This document shows, piece after piece, positions 1-5,600 of a DNA stretch of 6,360 nt. Origin of the DNA: an uncultured Pseudomonadota bacterium. Lineage in GTDB: Bacteria > Myxococcota_A > UBA9042 > CAIXZC01. Within the stretch, counting starts at the first letter, position 1. The number at the start of each line of letters is the position of its first letter. The stretch spans positions 1-6,360 of the forward strand of contig CALGBT010000525.1 in the NCBI GenBank assembly GCA_937884235.1. Direction: 5' to 3'. The notes under the pieces were generated by a model. It searched no databases. It saw only the letters and a program-made list of their open reading frames with translations, and was not told the DNA's origin. The translations under genes and the position numbers were made by a program.

Positions 1-552
1 CTCTCCGTCGTTGCCGCAGCGGTCAAACACCAGGGTGGTGGAATCCGGACCGAAGCGGGCGTTGGTGCCCGGGCCCAGATGGTCAGTGCGGCCGCTGGCG
101 ACGTGATGGACGTAAACTCCAGTAGTCAGGCCGTGGAAGAGAATGCGAGAGCCGTCAGTGGACATCTCAGCACCGTAGAACTGGTCTCCGGCCGGGGAAA
201 TCTGCCGGCGGACGGCCCCCGTTTGAAGGTAGGCCGTATCATCCAGGACTCGAACCCAACGGCCGGGCGTGGAATGCTGGGGCGCGCCGCGTAGTTGGCC
301 GCTCATGTCCCGGCCTAGAGCCGGCACTTCGTGGCGTGCCTGAGTGGGCAGGCGGATGCCGAGGGTGGCGGCGTCCTGCCAGCGCGGCTCGTAGCCCACT
401 CTTTCACCGTGGGCGACCTCTCTTTGTTCGGTGGTCCCAAGATTGATGGTCCACAGCCGGTCGAGTCGTGCGTTGGTCACCGCTACCAGACGTCCATCTG
501 GCGAGAGTACCGGGTGTGTGAAATCGCCCTTGGCAATAACCCGCAGACCTTG
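1..552 (-). other. TolB/PD40-type beta-propeller region (C-terminal part of the amidase fusion, cut by window edge)
   Basis: From about residue 625 the protein shows PD40/WD40-like blades. Examples are FTHPVLSPDGRLVAVTN, a later block with MSTDGSRILFHG, and RFGPDSTTLVFDRCGNDGE at the edge. The recurring (S/G)-P-D-(G/S) or S-x-D-G turn before a hydrophobic strand is typical of TolB-like propellers, which bind proteins or peptides in the periplasm. At least two or three blades are visible and more probably lie outside the window. The binding partner cannot be told from sequence. Confidence 0.65.
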
Positions 553-2424
553 TACGGCCAAAGCTCTCGGTGCTTCCTCGGCCACTATCATGGACCCGGA
601 TGCCAGTACCAGCGCCAGCGCCAGCGTCAGTACGAACACCGACTTCCCTCGACGCAACATCACAAGTGCGCTGACGAACAGTAGCAGCAGCACCAACAAC
701 GAATTGCTGCCAGTCGTGCCGGCCGCGCAACCGCCCCCGCCCGCCTCATCCTCGGGCGGAATCACCAGGGGCTGACCGGGTAGGTCGGGATCGTCCGTTT
801 GGATTGTCGGTTCCTCGGGGACGATATTAGCAGGGTCACCCGAAGTCACTGCCGGTGTCGACGGGTCTTCAGGCCCACCGTAGCCGCCTTCATCCTTTAG
901 TAAGCCGACGGAACACCAGACCTCCATCCCGGTTCCCACCGGGCAGGTGCGACTGTTGGGCCAGTACCCTTCCATAGTGGCGGTGACGGTGAAGGTGCCG
1001 GACGGAAGTGCGAAGCTCCACAATCCGTAGGGTTCACTGGCGATGGCATCGTCTTGGAGGCCTGCGCCTTCAACCGAGACATGAGCTCCTGGTAGCCGGA
1101 TGCTCAGGTCGCCATCGCCGTTTTCATCTGCCAGGTAGATGGCCCCCAGCAGAATGCCGCCATTGGTCGGAGGGTCGGGGGGAGCACCCTGGTCCTGCTT
1201 GAACATGCCTAGGGAGCACCAGGTCACCTGCCCCGTGTAGACTTCGCACTGCCGAGTGTTGGTCCAGTGGCCCTGGTGGATGCCCGTGACGGTGTATTTG
1301 CCCGGCGGCACTTCGAAGAGCCATTCGGCGTCGGGGGCGGGCGTGACGGTCTGATCGGTGGTGCCTTGCTGGTTGTCAATCAGGATTTTGGCCCCGGGGA
1401 GGCGTACCGACGTGTCGGAGTTGCCAATACCCTGGTCCTCGTAGAGCACGCCCCTAAGGGTGCCCAGCGAAGGGGGCAGGGCCCCCGGCTTCTTAAAGAG
1501 CCCGACGGAGCACCAGGTATCGCTTCCCTTGGTGACTGTGCAGGTACGTTCGTTGGAGTAGTAGCCGTTGTGGCTGACCATGACCTGGTACTGCCCGGCG
1601 GGTAGCGGGACCATGAACTCGCCCAGGGGTGCGGTGGTGTTGACGGCCTCATAGACGCCGTCGCTCCCGGCAGCTTCGACCCAGGCCCCAGTCAGGCGCA
1701 GTGACATGTCCTCGGTACCCACGCCCTGGTCCTGGAAGACAACGCCCTTGAGCACGCCCGTGCCGTCATCGGGGTCCACCGGTGCATCGACCGGCGGGTC
1801 AGTGGGAGTAACCGGCTTGGCCGACAGTCCCAGGGATTCCCGCAGTGCCTGGTGGTGCGCAATCGCCGCCGCCTGGAGGGCGGTGTCATCGGCGAGGTAG
1901 GTGGCATCAAGAGAGCATTTGTCGATGAATGCCAATTCCGAAAGAGTGGCTGGCATCGCGGTGTTCTTAATGACGTAGTAGCCGGCGGTCTTGCCGCCGC
2001 GGTCCGGGAGCTTCGGCCAGGTATCGGTCATCCAATCCTGGATGCGGTCCCGCTGGTCGAAAGAGGATGCTGAACCGTTGGTATAGGCGTAGGTCTCGAT
2101 GCCGCTGGCCGACCCGTTGAACGCGTTGCAGTGCAGCGAAGCAAAGCGAGCGGCCCCCTTGTCATTGGCGTAGTTACAGCGGCCTTGCAAGCTGACATAG
2201 TTATTCGCCGTGCGGGTCATTGCCGGTTTCAGGTCCGGGTCTGCTTCGAGCAAGGCGTGCAGGCGCCAACCAACGTCCAGAACCACCGTGGCCTCTTTCA
2301 GCCCGCAACCCACTGCCCCGGGGTCAGACCCACCATGACCAGGGTCGATGCAAATCAATTTCTCGGCGGCGAAGAGGGGGAGAGTTGCGGAAAGAAGCAG
2401 GGCGACGAGCAGCAAGCGTCTCAT
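1..2424 (-). CDS. N-acetylmuramoyl-L-alanine amidase (Amidase_3) fused to three CnaB-like domains and a PD40 beta-propeller; 3' end outside window
   Basis: The frame is open for 808 codons with no stop. Residues 1-20 form a signal peptide (MRRLLLVALLLSATLPLFAA). Residues 22-196 match Amidase_3, which hydrolyses the amide bond between N-acetylmuramic acid and L-alanine of peptidoglycan. The motif IDPGHGGSDPGA carries zinc ligand H30; E44 (LKEAT) and H98 (SLHCN) are the other ligands, and E163 (TLSELAF) is the catalytic glutamate, so the enzyme should be active. Three CnaB-like domains follow (about 223-312, 321-409, 422-510), then a Pro/acidic linker (511-561), a Gly-Cys/hydrophobic/RRGK segment (562-594), a second hydrophobic stretch (595-615) and PD40-type propeller sequence from about 625 to the window edge. 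The start at 2424 is chosen because GGAG lies 6 nt upstream and the signal peptide begins there; an ATG at 2463 would add 13 residues but overlaps the predicted -10 box. The Amidase_3 call is firm. The propeller is recognised from its repeats only. The in-frame join in the middle is unusual. Confidence 0.9.
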   Translation of the reverse strand, partial: MRRLLLVALLLSATLPLFAAEKLICIDPGHGGSDPGAVGCGLKEATVVLDVGWRLHALLEADPDLKPAMTRTANNYVSLQGRCNYANDKGAARFASLHCNAFNGSASGIETYAYTNGSASSFDQRDRIQDWMTDTWPKLPDRGGKTAGYYVIKNTAMPATLSELAFIDKCSLDATYLADDTALQAAAIAHHQALRESLGLSAKPVTPTDPPVDAPVDPDDGTGVLKGVVFQDQGVGTEDMSLRLTGAWVEAAGSDGVYEAVNTTAPLGEFMVPLPAGQYQVMVSHNGYYSNERTCTVTKGSDTWCSVGLFKKPGALPPSLGTLRGVLYEDQGIGNSDTSVRLPGAKILIDNQQGTTDQTVTPAPDAEWLFEVPPGKYTVTGIHQGHWTNTRQCEVYTGQVTWCSLGMFKQDQGAPPDPPTNGGILLGAIYLADENGDGDLSIRLPGAHVSVEGAGLQDDAIASEPYGLWSFALPSGTFTVTATMEGYWPNSRTCPVGTGMEVWCSVGLLKDEGGYGGPEDPSTPAVTSGDPANIVPEEPTIQTDDPDLPGQPLVIPPEDEAGGGGCAAGTTGSNSLLVLLLLFVSALVMLRRGKSVFVLTLALALVLASGSMIVAEEAPRALAVQGLRVIAKGDFTHPVLSPDGRLVAVTNARLDRLWTINLGTTEQREVAHGERVGYEPRWQDAATLGIRLPTQARHEVPALGRDMSGQLRGAPQHSTPGRWVRVLDDTAYLQTGAVRRQISPAGDQFYGAEMSTDGSRILFHGLTTGVYVHHVASGRTDHLGPGTNARFGPDSTTLVFDRCGNDGE
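580..741 (-). other. Internal sorting-signal-like segment followed by a second hydrophobic helix (fusion junction)
   Basis: Residues 562-594 read GGGGCAAGTTGSNS, then a hydrophobic run (576-590), then RRGK. That is the layout of C-terminal Gly-Cys/transmembrane/Arg sorting tags (MYXO-CTERM or JDVT-CTERM style), which normally end the protein. Here the frame continues through a second hydrophobic run, residues 595-615 (SVFVLTLALALVLASG onward), and then AEEAP. M589 with LRRGK and that run also looks like a signal peptide of its own. The RRGK patch could thus serve as the end of one tag and the start of the next signal. No clear Shine-Dalgarno precedes M589 (base 660). Either the protein is a two-helix hairpin with both halves exported, or two proteins are made or processed from here. 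Confidence 0.6.
895..1758 (-). repeat. Three tandem CnaB / carboxypeptidase-regulatory-like beta domains
   Basis: Residues 223-312, 321-409 and 422-510 of the amidase protein are about 90 residues each and clearly homologous. Each opens with a G-x-(I/V)-(Y/F) strand and an acidic loop (DQGVGTED, DQGIGNSD, DENGDGD). Each continues with (S/D)-x-(R)L-(P/T)GA, reaches a P-(A/P/S)-G-x-(Y/F)-x-V strand and an H-(N/Q)-G-(Y/H) or E-G-Y turn, and closes with C-x9-C in which Trp precedes the second Cys (TWCSVG, TWCSLG, VWCSVG). The DNA limits are 1489-1758, 1198-1464 and 895-1161. Such domains are usually rigid spacers or binding modules in secreted proteins. The invariant Cys pair probably forms a disulfide, which fits the periplasm or cell surface. 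No Lys/Asn isopeptide partners were assigned. Confidence 0.75.
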
Positions 2425-2430
2425 GCGGGA

Positions 2431-2434
2431 CTCC
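2431..2434 (-). promoter_or_regulatory. Ribosome binding site of the amidase gene
   Basis: On the minus strand GGAG sits 6 nt before the ATG at 2424. This fixes that start over the upstream in-frame ATG at 2463. Confidence 0.65.
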
Positions 2435-2461
2435 GGGGCTGGAGTAGCTACCGACGGAGCC

Positions 2462-2490
2462 ATGATAGAAACTGCGGCCTTGCGAAGCAA
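2462..2490 (-). promoter_or_regulatory. Candidate sigma70-like promoter of the amidase gene
   Basis: On the minus strand TTGCTT (2485-2490) and TATCAT (2462-2467, five of six to TATAAT) are separated by 17 nt. Transcription would begin near 2455 and leave a leader of about 30 nt that contains the GGAG site. The -35 box is weak. The call is based on motif and spacing only. Confidence 0.4.
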
Positions 2491-2500
2491 GTGATTTCAC
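2479..2500. promoter_or_regulatory. Two adjacent short palindromes, possible operator
   Basis: CTTGC-GAA-GCAAG (2479-2491) and GTGA-TT-TCAC (2491-2500) share base 2491. The first overlaps the -35 box of the amidase promoter candidate and the second lies just upstream of it, so a bound regulator could block or help that promoter. Such short palindromes also arise by chance. Confidence 0.25.
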
Positions 2501-2590
2501 GCCCCGAGTGCGCGGGCCGAACATGGCGGCAATGGGCAAAGTCAGCGTCGCCGACAGCGCAACGCAATTCCCTCTCTTCAAAAACAGATG

Positions 2591-2618
2591 TTGCAATGGT
2601 AATCTGCGCCGGTATGAG
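2591..2618 (+). promoter_or_regulatory. Candidate promoter of the Cys-rich lipoprotein gene
   Basis: TTGCAA (2591-2596) and TATGAG (2613-2618) are 16 nt apart. They would give a transcript start near 2625, upstream of the ATG at 2641. The -10 box matches only four of six consensus bases. If real, it rules out the in-frame ATGs at 2596 and 2614 as starts. A run of seven G (2628-2634) lies 6 nt before the ATG at 2641 and may act as a loose Shine-Dalgarno. Confidence 0.3.
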
Positions 2619-2640
2619 ACCGATCATGGGGGGGCACCTG

Positions 2641-5600
2641 ATGGATTTTCGACTTCTCGTTCCTATTCTTGCCGTCTTGTTGGCCGCGTGCAGCAATTCC
2701 GCCGGTCCGGTTCTCATTGATGTCAGCGGTGACGAAGACCTGCTTGCCGGCACCGATCTGCTGGCGGATGTTAGCGTCGTGGAACTGGATACCCGCATTT
2801 CGCCGGATGAGGTTCTCCCGGTGGACTTGGTAACTTTGCCCGATGAGGTGGCGTCGCCCGACCTCACTGCCGACCTCTGTGTACCAGATTGTGCCGACCG
2901 GGAGTGTGGCGATGACGGCTGCGGGGGGAACTGTGGCACTTGCCCCGGGGTTGCGCCGCTCTGTGTCGACGGCTATTGCCAGCTCGAGTGTCTTCCCGAC
3001 TGCGAGGGCAAGGAGTGTGGCGCTGACGGCTGCGACGGAAGCTGTGGCGCATGTCCTGACGGGGTTTTCTGCGCCGACGGCCTCTGCCAGGAGGAATGTC
3101 TTTCCGACGAGGGATGCAGCGAGGCGGGGTTGGCTGAATGCACCCCGGAGGGTGAGTTGCGGGAGTGCGAAGAAGTGCAGGCAGATTGCCTCATGTGGAC
3201 CGAACCGCTCCCCTGCGATGTGGGCTGGATGTGCTGGGAGGGCTCCTGCGTGGAGATCTGCGTTCCTGATTGCGCCGGCCTGGAATGCGGCGAAGACGGG
3301 TGTGGCGGCAGCTGTGGAACCTGTGGAGACCTCGAAACTTGCGGCAACGGGCTTTGCAGTTGCCTCTTCCAGCAGTGTGGTGCCACCTGCTGCCCGGACG
3401 GCCAGCTCTGCGCTGACGGTGCGTGTTGTCAGCCCTCCTGCGTCGGCATCGAGTGCGGTAGCGATGGCTGCGGCGGTTCCTGCGGTACCTGCGGCCAGGA
3501 CGAAACCTGTATTGAAGGCCAGTGCTGGTGCGATTTCGAGGCTTGCGGCAGCAACTGCTGTGCGGCGGGCGAAACCTGTGTAAACGGCGGCTGTGTCATT
3601 GCCTGTGTGCCCCAATGCGTAGGTAAGGAGTGTGGCGCTGACGGCTGCGACGGCAGCTGCGGAACCTGCGGTCCAAACGCGCAGTGCGTCGCTGGCGGCC
3701 AGTGCCTGGACCTCTGTGAACTGGCCTGCGCCGGCAAGGCGTGTGGCTCCGACGGTTGTGGCGGTTCCTGCGGCACCTGTGCCTTGGGACAGGTCTGTAC
3801 CGATGCCGGTGCCTGTGTCAACCAGTGCGTGCCCCAGTGCTTGGGCAAGGAGTGTGGTGCTAACGGCTGTGGCGGTAGCTGTGGCACCTGCGCGGCCGGG
3901 CAGAGTTGCAGCAATGGCGTCTGCACTAACGTCTGCGTGCCCGATTGCTTCTTGAAGACTTGTGGTGACGACGGTTGCGGTGGCAGCTGCGGCTCCTGCC
4001 CGGCAGGGGTTCTCTGCACCGTCGCTGGTGCCTGCGGTGGGGAATGCCTCAACTGCACCGGTGACCCGGCTTGCTCAACCCTGGATTTCTCCAGTGGCAC
4101 ACTGGCCAATTGGAACATCGATGCTGCCGTCATTCTCACCAGCTTCGGCGCGACTCTCCCGCTCACCGGGGGCCACATGTTGAAGCTCACCACCGGCGAA
4201 GGGCTCACCGAAACTGACTCCGAAGTCCACTTCCAGACCTGCCTGGAGCCGGGCAACTACGGCGTGATAGTCGACTGGAGGTTCTACTCCGAGGAGTTCA
4301 AGGAGTGGTGTGGCAGCAACTATCAAGACTCTCTGAAGATCTGGCTGGCGACACCCAGCGGAGAGGTGGCAGTGGCAGAATTGACCATCAAGGACCTCTG
4401 CGCCCCCTCTGACTGCGTCGGTTGTGGTGCCCAGTATGTGGGCCTCGAACCGTCCGATATCGACCTCGACCAGGGGGGGGTGTTCAACACTCCATGGTCC
4501 CTCTCCACTGCCGGCTTCAAGATTGCCGGTGCGGGTGCCACCGTCACCGTGCACGTCGAGTTTGCCGATGCCGGTGATGCCATCTACGACTCAGTTGTGC
4601 TCATCGACCGCATCCAGATCGTTCCCTGTGCAGGCTTCTGTGACCAGCTCGATTGTGGTGCCGAGCCGGTTTGCGATTGTGGGGCTTGTCCACCTGACGT
4701 GCAGTGCAATCAAGGCACTTGCTGTGTGCCCGATTGTGCCGGAAAGAATTGTGGCAGCGATGGCTGCGGTGGTGAGTGTGGAGCCTGCGCCGGCCCATGC
4801 CTTGACGGTACCTGTTGCCTTCCCAGCTGCGACGGCAAGGAGTGCGGTGCCAACGGTTGCGGAGGTTCCTGCGGTCTCTGCTTTGGCCTGGAGGATACTT
4901 GCGTGGCTGGCCAGTGCGTCTGTCTTCCGGACTGCAATGGGAAGGTCTGTGGCAGCGATGGTTGTGGCGGCAGCTGCGGCCTCTGCAACGATAACCTGGC
5001 TTGCTCCAAAGACTCGTGCAGTGCCAATGGCCAATGCAGCTTCGACACTTCAGCTTGTTGCACCGGCGATGACGAGTGCGACGACGGGGTCGCGTGCACC
5101 GCAGATAACTGTGTAGCGGGCACCTGCCAGTCTGTTGTTGACCCCGATTGTTGCACCCCCAATCCCTTTATGGAGAGCTTCGACAACGGCGCCTTGCCTG
5201 GATGGACGCTCTCCACTCCAGTGGCTGGGGTCGGGTGGCACCTCTGGTCGCAGTTTGGTGATGGGCTACTCTACTACGGCAACCCGGTGACGCAGAACTT
5301 CGACAACAGCGTGACCAACACCGGGACCGCCCTGACCCCGTCGCTTGAGTTGCTTCCAGCCATCGCCTATGAACTCTCCTTTGACGTCTTCATGGATGTG
5401 GAACTTGGCCTCTACTATGACTCGCTCAAGGTTGAAGTGTCAGTGGATGGGGGCGGGTTCATGTCCCTCTGGGACAAGTCAGGCTACGGGTCAATGGAGA
5501 CCTGGCAGAGTGTCGATCTCGATATCTCGGCCCTCGCTGGCCACGCGGTGCGCTTCCGCTTCAACTTCAGCTCGTCCGATGCATTTGCCAACGATACCCT

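Larger units (their letters stand above)
2881..3999 (+). repeat. Array of eight CGxDGCGGSCGxC Cys-rich repeats
   Basis: Repeats start at residues 84, 121, 211, 267, 326, 363, 400 and 436 (first Cys). All share C-x4-CG-x-(D/N)-GC-(G/D)-G-(S/N)-CG-x-C, usually preceded by (V/L)-P-(D/Q/S), as in VPDCAGLECGEDGCGGSCGT. Where no module is inserted the period is 36-37 residues. The motif recurs in predicted secreted proteins of myxobacteria and relatives, as far as I recall, and no function is established to my knowledge. The Cys and Gly spacing suggests a small disulfide knot; metal binding is an alternative. Confidence 0.85.

Noticed and set aside
1..660. A separate propeller gene starting at the ATG at 660
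   Set aside because: The signal-like start is attractive, but the upstream frame is continuous with no stop and no Shine-Dalgarno was seen before 660. It is kept as an alternative in the findings, not as a separate CDS.
431..775. Plus-strand frames in the 331-775 region
   Set aside because: They lie opposite the amidase linker, sorting-tag and propeller coding sequence, which has continuous domain homology; their low-complexity Ser/Thr/Arg products look non-coding.
2479..2491. Possible transcription terminator
   Set aside because: The stem is only 5 bp with no T-run, and both genes diverge from this region, so no terminator is expected here.
2596..2640. Earlier starts for the lipoprotein at 2596, 2614 or 2626
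   Set aside because: The frame is open there, but 2596 and 2614 fall inside the promoter candidate and 2626 lies at its predicted transcript start. None has a good ribosome site. The start at 2641 gives a compact lipoprotein signal; 2626 and 2614 cannot be fully excluded.
2578..3615. Long minus-strand open frame opposite the Cys-rich array (345 codons)
   Set aside because: It is antisense to a frame with a lipobox and regular Cys repeats. Its Ala/Thr-rich translation has no domain and reflects the repeat composition read backwards.
2881..3999. CRISPR-like regular spacing
   Set aside because: The periodicity of about 111 bp is codon-phased protein repeat structure with diverged copies, not identical repeats with unique spacers.
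3429..4256. Minus-strand frame of 275 codons rich in Pro, Gln and His
   Set aside because: It is the repetitive antisense of the same Cys/Gly codons (PQLPPQPS-type echoes) and has no start context or recognisable fold.
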